Positions 11,415 through 45,545 of a stretch of 64,000 nucleotides of DNA are shown here, one piece after another (within the stretch, counting starts at the first letter, position 1; each line of letters starts with the position of its first letter). The notes under the pieces were generated by a model. That model was not told the DNA's origin. It worked only from the letters and a program-made list of their open reading frames with translations, and made no database searches. Both the position numbers and the translations under genes were made by a program. Source of the stretch: Mytilus galloprovincialis (Eukaryota > Mollusca > Bivalvia > Mytilida > Mytilidae); the NCBI RefSeq assembly GCF_965363235.1, contig NC_134843.1, forward strand, positions 4,030,001 through 4,094,000, in the 5' to 3' direction.

Positions 11415-11695
11415 TAAACAAAGAGAAATGTGATTGACAGTGAATGGCTTCTTAACAATTTCACTTATCTGTAGTTCTTTATTAATAGCTTCAGCAATTG
11501 AAAAGTAATTATATTCAAATGGTCACATCAAACGGATACAATGTTTTTAGAAAGGCAAGCCGAGGCAAACATTTATTATACATGTATCTAAAAATAGATT
11601 TGGAGTAAAATTGAAAAAACAACAGAGATTTCTTTGATCTTACCAAATACTTCTATAAAATAACATGAAAAAAAAAATCCCTCATCATTTTCAAC

Positions 11696-12023
11696 ATGGG
11701 TACCGACCACTGCGTCGAGTGTTCTAGAAAAGTTACAACAAAGCAACATGCCTTACAGTGTGATTCGTGTAGTTTATGGCAGCACGGAGTTTGTAATACT
11801 GGCCTTCTACGTCTTAGTACCAGCACTACATCGTGAAGCCAAGCTTGTTGCTCTAACAGTCCGCTTAGTTTCTGAAGAACAGGTCATCAGGAACCAACGC
11901 ACCCGCTACAAGGAGCTGGAAGGTCATCTTCATCAGCTATGGGACCAGTACACAGAAGGTGATATAACAGCATCCCGTCTACTTCGTGATTGTGGCAACA
12001 TCTACGGTCCGTCCAATGACTAG
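11696..12023 (+). pseudogene. fused remnant of a MULE/FLYWCH-type transposon gene
   Basis: From ATG 11696 one frame reads MGTDHCVECSRKVTTKQHAL followed by QCDSCSLWQHGVCNTG, a Cys-rich (PHD-like) zinc-finger start. That frame stops after STSTTS. Overlapping it, another frame contains LVPALHREAKLVALTVRLVSE followed by a C-terminal tail, ending at the stop at 12021-12023. I associate both blocks with the N and C termini of a bivalve zinc-finger/MULE transposase-like family. The middle (FLYWCH and transposase core) is missing and the frames disagree, so this looks like an internally deleted, frameshifted copy. The family name is from memory and needs a search. Confidence 0.55.
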
Positions 12024-13192
12024 CCTATGTTTATACTCGTGCTTTTGCTTTGACAATAACATTCATTGTCTGTATGTTTTGTATGTTTTGTATGTTTTGT
12101 ATGTGCTATGTGTGTTTTAAATGTGCTATATATATGCATGCTTTTAGTCTTATAGATGATGACAAAATGCTTTTGAGATTAAAATGTGCTTTCTGTGTTA
12201 TATTTTTCGTAAGTAATATTACTCCACCATACATAGTATGATCAGAAACCAGAAAAACTACAACTCACTAAATTGTCTTATAATAACACAAGATTTGTAA
12301 TAAAAAAAAACCAAAAAACAAAATAAAACTGAAGTTCAGTTACAGCCAATACAAGACAAGACACATTTAATTGGATATTTAGTTCCCAATTTCGTGTAAT
12401 AACAGGTAGTTGTGTCCTGACTTGGGTGATTAGATAGGTGTCAACAGTACATGTGCCAGTTGTTTGTTTAACTTATGGTGATTAAAAAGGTGTCAACGAT
12501 ACACGTGGCATGATGTCATAATCAATTAAGATATGCATATAATAAAAATTTATTCTGAGAGGGACATCATTACAAATAATAATACTGGAATGACAAAAAT
12601 TTGTTATCATATTGTAACGGCCGTTTGTTTTAAACATCGCAGACTCTAATGTAACTACACTACAGTTGTCAAATCTGAAATATTTAGAAATTTAGACCGT
12701 TCAGTGCTGTTTATTTGGAATTCTTATTGACGCAATCTTTCTTATAACATCATAATATCGACACCGTTAAAGCTTTAAAATTGTGCTTGTTCACATCGCA
12801 CATTATTATTTTTATTTAAAGCATATATGTGAACTCTCTGATGTAATTAGTCATATAACCTATGTCATATTCAACAAATTTTTAGAATGGTGCAAGCGTC
12901 TTAACTGATGTTCTGTTTGCCTTTTTTATTGTATAAATTTCAAGATTTAGTAAAAGTTTAATCTAATAAGACTTAAAGATGATTCATTTAACACCAGAAT
13001 CTGACTGACGAAGGATATCTGTTATCCGAAATATTTATAAATAATTACATTTATAGTTCCTTTTTATATCATTGGTGTTGTTATGTACACTTTTTAGGCG
13101 TTTATATAATTTATTTTATTGTGTACATGTATCGTTACTTGTAACGATCCAGCTCCCACGTGGGAAAAATCGTTGACTATTTTTCAGACGTT
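12024..13192. other. AT-rich stretch without a gene
   Basis: It has short 'tatgttttg' repeats at 12070-12105. Nothing else is recognisable. Confidence 0.55.
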
Positions 13193-13659
13193 TGATATAT
13201 ATATATATGAGGGTTTGGATGGGGTTAAATGATTAGAGAATAATACCCTTAAAAAATAAAGATTAGAGAATAACAGGCCAAAAAAATAAAGATTAGAGAA
13301 ATGCGTGGTCAAAAAATATAATGAATATTGAATAATTAATAAAAGAAAACTCTAAAAATTAAGTGTTTACAGAATTTTCCCTTCTTAAAATTTAAAGAAA
13401 ATTATCAAAATTATTTGTACAAGAGCATGTCCAAAATGCGAAAAACGTCTAACAGCTTCATGTTAACGTGATAAATGGCCCACAAGGAACCGTATCTAAC
13501 AAAACCTGTAGATCCATACAGATACTCGACTCCGGAATAAGCGAGTTAACTAGAAATGTTCACATGTTGTCTTCCAGTCAGTATCGCACAGAAGCCTCTA
13601 CTTTGCTTACAAAATATACTTCTATTGCCGAAAACCTCCATGCCGTAACAGTTAATGAG

Positions 13660-13685
13660 GGGGGGGGGGGGGCAAGGGGGGTCCC
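13660..13685. repeat. poly-G tract
   Basis: A run of G with one break near 13660-13685. It makes short frames here unreliable. Confidence 0.8.
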
Positions 13686-13870
13686 CATAACAGCAAAACA
13701 GTGAATTAATTTGGTGAAAAATAGATAACAAGGAATTGAAAAGGGATAATAACAGATAACAGTAAATGAAATATGAAAATAAATCTGTCCAGGACCAATC
13801 CTGTAGATGACTCGTAGATCTTAGTATATAACTTGTGGTATGGACCTAGAAAATTGTAATTTGTGTATGG

Positions 13871-14527
13871 TAAGGGTGCTATAAACAGTTTCGTACTAAA
13901 AACTAGGGGTTATTCCCCGTCTAAAAATAACCATGGAGGAAAACCCCTGTTTATTTACTTACTTGGTGAAAAAGTATCATGTTTTTTGTATTTGATTGTA
14001 AAAATTAGTTGATTAGCTTTCAATTAAAACAGGTTGAATGATTGAAATAATTTAAAAAATTATATTAAATAAACATGTTTCGAGGGGAGACAACACTGTA
14101 AACAGTCTGTTTTTTTAGCAGTGAAAATTGAAAACTTATTTGCAGCCACTGTAGCTCTTTTCGGAGCAGGAAACCGTACCCTGAAACAAGATTTTTTTGA
14201 AAGGCCAGGTAAAAACCTACAAAATTCATACAGTTTTGATTATGAAAAATGTGCATGGATCATGTCTTCATGGGTGTGCACTTGACCTGATTTCAAGTTT
14301 TTTATGTTAAAATTATACCTATTTCCCCCCATGTTCCTTGGATGAAATTTTTATAATATATTAAAAGTACACATTATTTTTATTTCATTATAAACTAGAG
14401 AACATTCTGATTCCAGTGATATCTAGTTTTATACAAGTATCTGTATTAATCAGTCCACCAGTAAGGGTCACATATGCATGGTCCCTCAAAACATGACGTC
14501 ATAGAAAAAAACTGTTGATTGCACCCT
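13871..14527 (+). mobile_element. 657-bp MITE, copy 1
   Basis: The left end 'taagggtgctataaacagtt' is matched, inverted and with a few mismatches, by the right end 'aactgttgattgcaccctta'. The TIR is about 20-25 bp. No transposase is encoded. It is nearly identical to 15293-15949 in the same orientation; the one difference I found by eye is acatgacgtc versus acatgatgtc. Confidence 0.8.
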
Positions 14528-15292
14528 TAAAGGGACAAACATAAACTATAATGATGTTTTAGCAAAGAAATATGTTAGCAAATGTAGTAAAATTATTTTG
14601 AAAAATATTAAATGACATGTATACATTAATTTAAAAGCATCAGTTTGGTACATTTAATGCAAATATTACAGATTTGTACATAGCAACCAGAAATAAGAAA
14701 CCCAGACTCTGTGCGAATATTGAAGTTTTTCGTCTTTTTGCGACGTCATGATATTTTTATTCAATCTCTCATATATTTGAAACTAAAAGTTGCACATGAA
14801 AAGTGTAGATTTTTCCTACTTTGACCTTTACTACTGATCAGAGTAACATACATTTTTATTCATTATATTGTATGTTTGGTACTTTTTATAGTCAAAAAGG
14901 TACAAGTGCCATTCCTAGGAAAAACACCATTTCAATATTTTTCTCAACTCAGCCTTATCTTAGTTCATATAATACTAGGTACAAAATATGCTTTTAGTAC
15001 CTTTATTCATGCTTATTTCATAGTTTTTGTTCTATTTATTCAAAAGAAACCCTGTTTTATGATTTATTTTCTTTGTAAAACTGATGAAAAAGGGATAGAG
15101 GAAATGTTTAGAATTTGCCAGTTAAACTGTTTGCCACTGGCCAAAATGCCATTACTACGCGACATAAAAAAAGAGCTGTAGTTTCACTATTTGTGGTCAC
15201 AATCCTTAAAGTAAGACACCATTTTAATCGGTATAGTGTACAGATTCAGAAAAGCTGAGAAATTTTAATTTGTCGCATACAAAGTTTTGCCT
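14528..15292. other. spacer between the two MITE copies
   Basis: AT-rich. It contains an open frame at 14876-15181 that resembles no protein I know and is probably chance. Confidence 0.55.
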
Positions 15293-15949
15293 TAAGGGTG
15301 CTATAAACAGTTTCGTACTAAAAACTAGGGGTTATTCCCCGTCTAAAAATAACCATGGAGGAAAACCCCTGTTTATTTACTTACTTGGTGAAAAAGTATC
15401 ATGTTTTTTGTATTTGATTGTAAAAATTAGTTGATTAGCTTTCAATTAAAACAGGTTGAATGATTGAAATAATTTAAAAAATTATATTAAATAAACATGT
15501 TTCGAGGGGAGACAACACTGTAAACAGTCTGTTTTTTTAGCAGTGAAAATTGAAAACTTATTTGCAGCCACTGTAGCTCTTTTCGGAGCAGGAAACCGTA
15601 CCCTGAAACAAGATTTTTTTGAAAGGCCAGGTAAAAACCTACAAAATTCATACAGTTTTGATTATGAAAAATGTGCATGGATCATGTCTTCATGGGTGTG
15701 CACTTGACCTGATTTCAAGTTTTTTATGTTAAAATTATACCTATTTCCCCCCATGTTCCTTGGATGAAATTTTTATAATATATTAAAAGTACACATTATT
15801 TTTATTTCATTATAAACTAGAGAACATTCTGATTCCAGTGATATCTAGTTTTATACAAGTATCTGTATTAATCAGTCCACCAGTAAGGGTCACATATGCA
15901 TGGTCCCTCAAAACATGATGTCATAGAAAAAAACTGTTGATTGCACCCT
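15293..15949 (+). mobile_element. 657-bp MITE, copy 2
   Basis: Same length and TIRs as copy 1, at a constant 1422 bp offset. The near identity implies very recent transposition, local duplication or gene conversion. Confidence 0.8.
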
Positions 15950-16430
15950 AAACAAGACGTTTCGGCCGTTGAGGCAGTTCTGCCTTGGTTGATTTTTTCC
16001 CGTAACTTGTACAATAAGTTATAGTATGGATGTTGAATTTTTCTGAACGAAATTTCTAGTTTCTGTTTTTGATATAGGGATATTTTTATTCTAGGGCATT
16101 TGAGGGATCAATTTTTAATGATTTAGGTTTTTTTATTTAATTTTTGAAAATAGTGCAGCCAGTGACACTTTATTATCAATTTGATTTTTAGATTTTTTTT
16201 CTGAAAAGCAAAATATGGTGGTCAGGGTTCTCTTTCATGTAAATGAAAAGAGAGGGAGTAGCACTTATAATATAAATGCTAAAAGAAAAAGATTTTGTTT
16301 AATTCCCAAAGCCATAATTCAAACCCACACCACTTAGTAATGTAAAACAATTCAAAGGAGAAAACTAACTGCCTAATTTATCCACCAAATAGTGAACGAG
16401 AAACTTAGTAACACAGTAACAAACTACAAC
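15950..16430. other. unannotated stretch
   Basis: It has a short palindrome 'tttcatgtaaatgaaa' near 16232. No gene or known repeat is seen. Confidence 0.5.
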
Positions 16431-16439
16431 CACTGAATC

Positions 16440-16712
16440 CAGGCTCCTGACTTGGAAATAGGCACATACAGAATGTGACTGCGTCAACTTTAGCATGCTA
16501 GTTGGTGTTCAATGAAACTGTATTGTTAGTTTTCTCGTTTGAATTGTTTTACATTTGTCATTTGCGAGCCTTTTATAGCTGACTATGCGGTATTGGCCTC
16601 GCTCATTGTTGAATGCCGTACAGTGACCTATAGTTGTTAATTTCTATGTCATTTTGTCTCTTTTAAAGAGTTGTCTCATTGGCAATAACACCACATCTTC
16701 TTTTTTATATGT
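16440..16712 (+). repeat. abundant mussel SINE-like repeat
   Basis: It contains 'agttttctcgtttgaattgt', 'ttttatagctgactatgcgg' and 'gttgtctcattggcaat' ending 'ccacatcttctttttta'. I recognise these as a very common Mytilus interspersed repeat. The copy at 60410-60500 carries the complementary motif ('gccaatgagacaactctcca'). Confidence 0.75.
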
Positions 16713-17021
16713 AGTCAAAATCACTGGAAAGAACTGATGAGAACTTGGACTTGTTACTTCAAGGAACTAGCATTTAATGCATGCAGAACAATACACATCA
16801 ACACGTCATTGTTGAGAAACAAATGAAAACCTTGCTGTTGTTTGGAAATCACCGTTCTCATTCATTTAAAGGAATGTTTTTTACTTTTTTTTTTTAAAGA
16901 TTAAAGAAAACTGGGGGAAAAATTAGAGAATAATGTGTAAAAATCACTTTTAAAGAATAGACTTATTTTTTGAAGATTAGAGAAAAAAGGGATGAAAATT
17001 AAATGTTTACAGAATAACAGA

Positions 17022-17059
17022 CCCCCCCCCCCCTCCCCCCCCCCCCCCCCCCCCCCCCA
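17022..17059. repeat. long poly-C tract
   Basis: About 35 C residues with a single T interruption, directly at the right inverted end of the 13.2-17.1 kb block. Confidence 0.9.
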
Positions 17060-17240
17060 TCCAGACCCTCATATATATATATAAATATCTTGTTAACGTA
17101 TTTTTTTTTTTTATCCCCTTCAAAAATGTTCAAAAATAAATTATTTAATTAATTGTAGATAAAAAATCATTTTAAATTAAGAATTGAAAATTAATTTCCA
17201 ATGACAGCAACAATCAACATTATACTTATATTCTTATAGT

Positions 17241-17345
17241 AGTCCGAGTTTGGTATAGTCCGAGTTTGTTATAGTCCGATTTTGGGAGGCCGAGTTTGTT
17301 ATAGTCCGAGTTTGTTATAGTCCGATTTTGTTATAGGCCGAGATA
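17241..17345 (-). repeat. inverted 16-bp array, unit ttttgttatagtccga
   Basis: About five to six units of the reverse complement of the 10222-10338 repeat, with one spacer ('tttgggaggcc'). Confidence 0.85.
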
Positions 17346-17369
17346 TCATGGATTCATCAGTTTTAAGGA

Positions 17370-17505
17370 GATACAAAGTGAAGGACACCCCCCTTTTTAT
17401 CCCCATCCAATGACTTTCTCATCTTTGCACCATGACTCAAAATACCTCAACCTAAATTTTCTACAGTAAAAAAGAAGAAGAAATATGTTTTAGTTAGTAG
17501 GTAAT
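17370..17505 (+). repeat. right member of the flanking direct repeat
   Basis: Matches 10080-10205 ('tttgcaccatgactcaaaa', 'acctcaacctaaat'). Confidence 0.65.
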
Positions 17506-18830
17506 CTTGGTCAGAGCCGGTTTAATACTAATAGCCACTGCCAAATAAAAACTGGGATTCTACCCTTTATTCATTTATCCCCCTCTTAGGAAACAATGAA
17601 CACACATATTGCATCCTAAATTCTTCGGTTTTAATGTTACCTTTGCCTTTTCCATGTTTAATGAAGTTACTGAAATTCAGTTATTCGACGAAAGTATAAA
17701 TATGCCGGTTGCGTTGTTTACATCGCCATGCTTTGACTTGTTTACATTTGAAAAATAGTACACAGCATACACCGTCCTCTGTTAGAATCCTTAAAAAAAA
17801 AGACGTTGAACAGAAACACAAAATAAATCCAGTTTTAGGTCATTACAAAAGAAACGCAAATGAATGAAGATATATTATCAAAAGCAGCTTCAAGTTGCTT
17901 TTAAATACCGGAATGCATATTTTTTAAATAGAAATTATTCATTCTTTAACAATAGGGTCGGTTCGACTCGGGCTTGGGACCAAATCGACTTTGATTAGAT
18001 ATGGGACAAATAGAGACTTTTATGGATTGTTATGAATGCTGTTCTTCTTCTCCTCCTTCCTAGTATGGGAAAGACTCCAGTGCCAGAGTGTGGAATATCC
18101 ATGAACTTGACGTGGCGCTATACGTGATGTATATGAAAATGGAGGTAGAAAATTGTGATATATATTTGAAATATTTGCCACAGTCCACTTACACAGTTGG
18201 TTTTCGATAATTGTTGAAGGTCGTATGTTTACATATAGTTGCTTACTTTAACGTCATTAGGTATCATAGATACCACATCTTCCTATTTCTTTATTAGCTG
18301 TACATTAATATTGTCATCTTGGATTGTAAAATGGCAATACACAATTGATATAGTTGTTAGCTTAAATCTGTAATTTTGAGGCAGAATGGCAATTTTTGTG
18401 TAATACTCTTAATATTTGTATCAACAATTAAATAGAAGTGATTTATTTTATTCTTCAAATTTTCAAATACCAAATATTTGTTGTTCAATTTCAATTTTGC
18501 CAACTCTGCCATATAAGGGTTGATAACTCTTATAAAACACATTTTGTAAAAGAACGTTACAGAAAAGTTGCATTTTTCTAGTGGCAAGATAACGGTTTCG
18601 GTGGTTCCACCTTTATATTAAAAAAAAACCGGTTTTATGAAATATATCTTCTCAACTTTTATTTCAAAATTTATTTTATTTCTTTCTATTCACAAAAAAA
18701 TATTTCATGAATAATCTATTAGCAACATTGGAAAGTTTGCACTTCTTGTAGGTAATATAAAAAATTGATTACAGTAACCTAATCTTTTTATAAAAAAAAT
18801 TAAGCGCAAGCAGAGACATATATACACATA
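17506..18830. other. no gene recognised
   Basis: Mostly AT-rich. I looked for the missing TTC5 first exon on the minus strand here and found no convincing candidate. Confidence 0.5.
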
Positions 18831-18884
18831 TATGTGTCAGGCGCAAGTCAAGCACATCTCTGGTAAAAACCTCATTTGGCAAAG

Positions 18885-18937
18885 CTGAGACTACTATAAC
18901 ACTATGTGTATAACACTATGTGTTATAGTAGTCTCAG
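18885..18937. repeat. perfect 18-bp inverted repeat (hairpin)
   Basis: 'ctgagactactataacac' is followed after 17 bp by its exact complement 'gtgttatagtagtctcag'. It may be a small MITE remnant, 200 bp upstream of the CEP72 start codon. Confidence 0.8.
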
Positions 18938-19142
18938 GGCAAAGGAAAAATATTTGTGAGAATTTTTTTTTTTCATTGCTTTGAAATATATACGAGTTTT
19001 AAATCATGATTTTGTTAATATAAATTTCACTGATACGTCCCGTTTTGGCTACTGAAAAGGGGAGATAATTTCTGTTTATAACGTTGTCAAATGATCGTTC
19101 TAGATGTTGATTTACAGCTGTTCAGTATTAGTGTTTTGAAAC
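18938..19142 (+). promoter_or_regulatory. presumed CEP72 promoter / 5' UTR region
   Basis: This is the sequence just upstream of the first coding exon. I see no TATA box I would trust and give no start site. The assignment rests on position only. Confidence 0.3.
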
Positions 19143-41649
<22,507 letters not shown>

Positions 41650-42378
41650 CATATCATATACAGAAATAATATATTTAAATATTCAAAGCATTATTGTGAT
41701 AAATCTGCTGTGAAAATTTTTTAATTTTGTTTCACATAAATTGTTTCTACTCTGACACACAAAATGTAAGGAAATGATACGCATCTCATTGCATTAATGG
41801 TTTGCCTTGATGTTTCTTTAAAATGCACCATGTTCATATAAAATAGTGATTATGATTTGATGAAGACCAGTCTTAGAAATTTGATTTCAAGTTCATTCAG
41901 CTAAAATCCTATCAGCTGGTAGTTAATACCACCAAATCTAAATATATCTAATACCAAACACAACTAATTTTTTTTTAAATATTTAAATGCATTTTAGAGT
42001 TGTGTTCAAGAGTTTTAAGCATTTAAATAAGTTAGGTATGCAGAACTATTAGTAAGAAATTGTGAGTGCACACAGTAGCATGTAAATTATTGTTAGTATT
42101 GTTTCACTTCTTACACTTTGTAGACTTTTTTATAGCATCATTGACCTACGTATCTGTTCAGACGTATTAAAACCAATTTTTCATATATTTGGTGGTTACA
42201 TGTAGGGGGGACTTTGCCCTGCTTGACCAAAGAATCTGCACCTCTTCAACTTTTGCATCATACAAAAATTACTTTCCATTGATTGTGGTGTCTGAAATTT
42301 TCTATTGTGAAGTCAACATTTTACTGAAACCTTTGTGATGTCCAGTTATGGTGGAAAAACAGAAATAAAGTATTGTTT
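41650..42378 (+). other. probable CEP72 3' UTR
   Basis: An AATAAA lies at about 42363 just before the next repeat. Whether polyadenylation happens here cannot be decided from sequence alone. Confidence 0.4.
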
Positions 42379-43025
42379 TTATACCCCACTTTTAAAAAAA
42401 GGGGGGTATACTGTTTTACCTCTGTCTGTCCTTCCATCCTTCCATCAGTCCATCAGTCCGTCCGTCCCATGAATATTTTTCGTCACATTTTTCTCAGGAA
42501 CTACACTACAAGGATTTCTGAAATTTGGTTCCAGGCTTGATATAAGTCAGCTATACCGTGTAATGCGTTTTCAGATTCATCACCTGACAACTTCCTGTTT
42601 ACCAAACACTTGTATCATTATTACACCTCATAGCCAAGTTGAAAAATTTTCGTCACATTTCTCTCAGGAACTACACTACCAGGATTTCTGAAATTTGGTT
42701 TCAGGCTTGATATAAGTCAGCTGTACCGTGTGATGCGTTTTCAGAACATCACTCGACAACTTCCTGTTTACCGAACACTTGAATGACTTTACACATGATA
42801 GCCAAGTTGAAAATTTTCGTCCCATTTTGCTCAGGAACTACAATACAAAGATTTCTGAAATTTGGTTTAAGGGTTAATATAAGTCAGCTATACCGTGTGA
42901 TCCGTTTTCAGATGCATCACTCAACAAATTCCTGTTTACCGAACACTTGCATATTTTGACACTATTAATATTATCCACTTGCGGCGGGGGTATCATCAGT
43001 GAGCAGTAGCTCACAGTTTCACTTG
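42379..43025 (+). repeat. bivalve 'ttataccccact' repeat with three 170-bp sub-repeats
   Basis: It has a head 'tataccccacttttaaaaaa', a (TCCA/TCCG) rich tract, then three sub-repeats starting near 42478, 42648 and 42818 ('tcaggaactacactac' ... 'cttcctgtttaccgaacact'). It ends 'ggggtatcatcagtgagcag'. Confidence 0.8.
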
Positions 43026-44490
43026 TTTAAGTAACTTTACAATCAAATATCTACAATTTAGCTTATATTTTGGACAAATTATCAAGATCTTGTTTTAAAC
43101 ATAGTTGTTATGCATTTAGCAAGTTGTTTTTACCAGAAACAAAAATAGTTAATTGTGGCAATGGAGAATTATTATTATTATTTATTAGATTTTTATTTTG
43201 CAATATTTAGAGTATTTACTTGTTTAGTTAGATGTATTGTATTTATTGCTGTAGAAATGATTATGTTTTATATTCTTGCCAATTTGAATCCGTCCTGTAT
43301 TTTATAAAAAAGAATTCTTTCTATGATATTATAGCTAATTTATTAAAACTATACAAAGTTTTATTTCTATCTGAATATATATAATATTGTGATGTAATGT
43401 GTAGCGGGGTAGGGATATGCGGTAAAAAAAAGGTACTGTATAATATACACAGATCAATGTCAAGTCAAAATCTTTGTCATAGGTTGTAGATCAAATGATT
43501 TGGAATTTGTTTTGCGCACAATTTTTTTCACCATATGTGGTCTTTTTTATTTTGTTCTGAATGCAGTTATGTTTTTTCAATTGACCCATATACATTTTTT
43601 TGAAGACTTAACTTTTGAATCATCTTAGTTTTCATATATGTGTCCACATCCTGACCTAGGAACAATAAGAGATAGAATCTTTTTATGCAATGTTTCTGTT
43701 CTATGATTAAAAGATGTTTCATCTAATTAGATGCCTTGAATTTAAATATAAGGCCATCATCCAGGCAAAGAAAGAATTATACAATATATATAGACCATGT
43801 GGACTTGGTTCAGGTGGGATAGAGGCTGGGTCATTTGCTGACTCTGTTTATTATCATTCAGGTTTATAGATTAATTGGTTAATGTTTCTTTTTCATATTA
43901 TTGGCAGATTTTATAATTGCACATTCATTAAATTACACATGGAATTACAGTACTAGTCAGAAAATTTCCATGAATGGGGAAATCTCTGTCCAACCAGATC
44001 ATTCATTGAACATTTTACTTACTTCTCTTTCTACTGCAATTTCTTTGGTGCTATTTTAAGATGAGATCTGTTCTATATTTATTTATAATTTACTCTGCTG
44101 ATAACATCTTGATTTGTCAGTGTTTATATTCAACTTTTAAATATGAAAAACAGTCTTAGATCCTATCGCAACACTTAATCTTTCTATAGAATCTACTAAA
44201 GCAGTGAAAATGAAAACATAGTAAATAACCTCTTAGATGTGAGACCTTTATCGTGGGTTTTCCTAGGTCTGAAAACTTTTAAATGGGTAGAAGGTCCTTT
44301 GCAAGTTTTCCCTGACTACAATTTTATTCAACTTTGTATTTGATGGAAACGCATAGTTGAGTGTAAAAATGAAAAATGAAAAGGTAGAAAGTATATGCAT
44401 CATATATTTGTATATGTTTAGATAAATAATTTGTGTGACAAATAAAATATTTTTGTAAATTTATTGTTTTATCCTATTATCTCATCATCT
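43026..44490. other. intergenic, no feature recognised
   Basis: AT-rich with low-complexity stretches. A possible distal AATAAA lies at about 44441 ('caaataaaatatttttg'). Confidence 0.5.
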
Positions 44491-44499
44491 CTCATGGAA

Positions 44500-45545
44500 G
44501 CTACTAATGCTTCAAGGAAGGTCATGGGTTCCATCTTAGGCCAGGTCACCCCGAAGACTTGACAATTGGTACATGTATTTGTAGCTTCTCAGTTCATCAA
44601 ACAACATTAAGGAGCAGAAACAAAGATTGGTCTGCTCAGGAGCCAGAATAATGTGTCGGGTAAGGTGACATGTCTTCCAGTTGACTGTTACCAGAAAACA
44701 GAATGATATGTCAGGGTAAGGTGACATGTCTTCCAACTGACTGTTACCAGGAGACAGAATAATGTGTCAGGGTAAGGTGACATGTCTTCCAGTTGACTGT
44801 TAACAGGAGACAGAATAATGTCTCAGGGTAAGGTGACATGTCTTCCAGTTGACTGTTACCAGGAGACAAAATAATGTGTCAGGGTAAGGTGACATGTCTT
44901 CCAGTTCATTGTTACCAGGAGCCAGAATAATGTGTCAGGGTAGGGGGACATTTCTTTCAGCTGACTGTAAATAGGAGAGACAATAATATGTCATAGTAGG
45001 CTGACATGTCTTCCATCTGACTGTTACACGGAGACAGAATAATATGTCATAGTAGACTACATGTCTTCCATCTGACTGTTACAAGGAGACAGAATAATAT
45101 GTCAGGGTAGGGTGACATGTCTTCCAGGAGACAATTATATGTCAGTGTAGGGTAGGGTGACATGTCTTCCAGCTGCCTGTTACTAGGAGACAGAATAATG
45201 TGTCAGGGTAGGGAAGGGTGACATGTCTTCCAGCTGCCTGTTACTAGGAGACAGAATAATGTGTCAGGGTAGGATGACATGTCTTCCAGCTGACTGTTAT
45301 TAGGAGGCAGAATAATATGTCAGGGTAGGGTGACATGTCTTCCAGCTGCCTGTTACCAGGAGACAGAATGATATGTCAGGGTAAGGAAGGATGGCATGTC
45401 TTCCAGCTGCCTATTACCAGGAGACAGAATAATGTCAGGGTAGGATAGGGTGACATGTCTTCCAGCTGCCTGTTACCAGGAGACCGAATAATGTGTCAGA
45501 GTAGGGTAGGCTGACATGTCTTCCAGCTGCCTGTTACTAGGAGAT
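44500..45545 (+). repeat. SINE head followed by a 56-60 bp minisatellite built from the SINE body
   Basis: Sequence at 44500-44640 resembles the SINE at 52400-52700 (head with 'ggtcatgggttcc', then 'cagaataatgtgtc'). From about 44645 the segment 'ggtgacatgtcttccagttg' ... 'cagaataatgtgtcagggta' is repeated about 16-17 times with drift. Confidence 0.85.

Larger units (their letters stand above)
13193..17085. mobile_element. candidate 3.9 kb block bounded by inverted ends
   Basis: The left boundary 'atatatgagggtttggatgg' is the inverted complement (one mismatch) of the right boundary 'ccatccagaccctcatatat' at about 17058-17078. Both ends also carry 'gattagagaat' motifs and a 'gtttacagaat' motif, partly in direct orientation, which argues against a simple TIR element. 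Inside are two 657 bp MITEs and a mussel SINE-like repeat, but no transposase frame. It could be one large element or two related insertions facing each other. Confidence 0.45.

Noticed and set aside
14876-15181. Open frame of 101 residues between the twin MITEs
   Set aside because: No motif or homology recognised; hydrophobic low-complexity translation of AT-rich DNA.
17506-18830. Candidate location for the TTC5 first coding exon and a shared promoter with CEP72
   Set aside because: No minus-strand ATG followed by a suitable donor and phase could be found, so a divergent promoter cannot be claimed.
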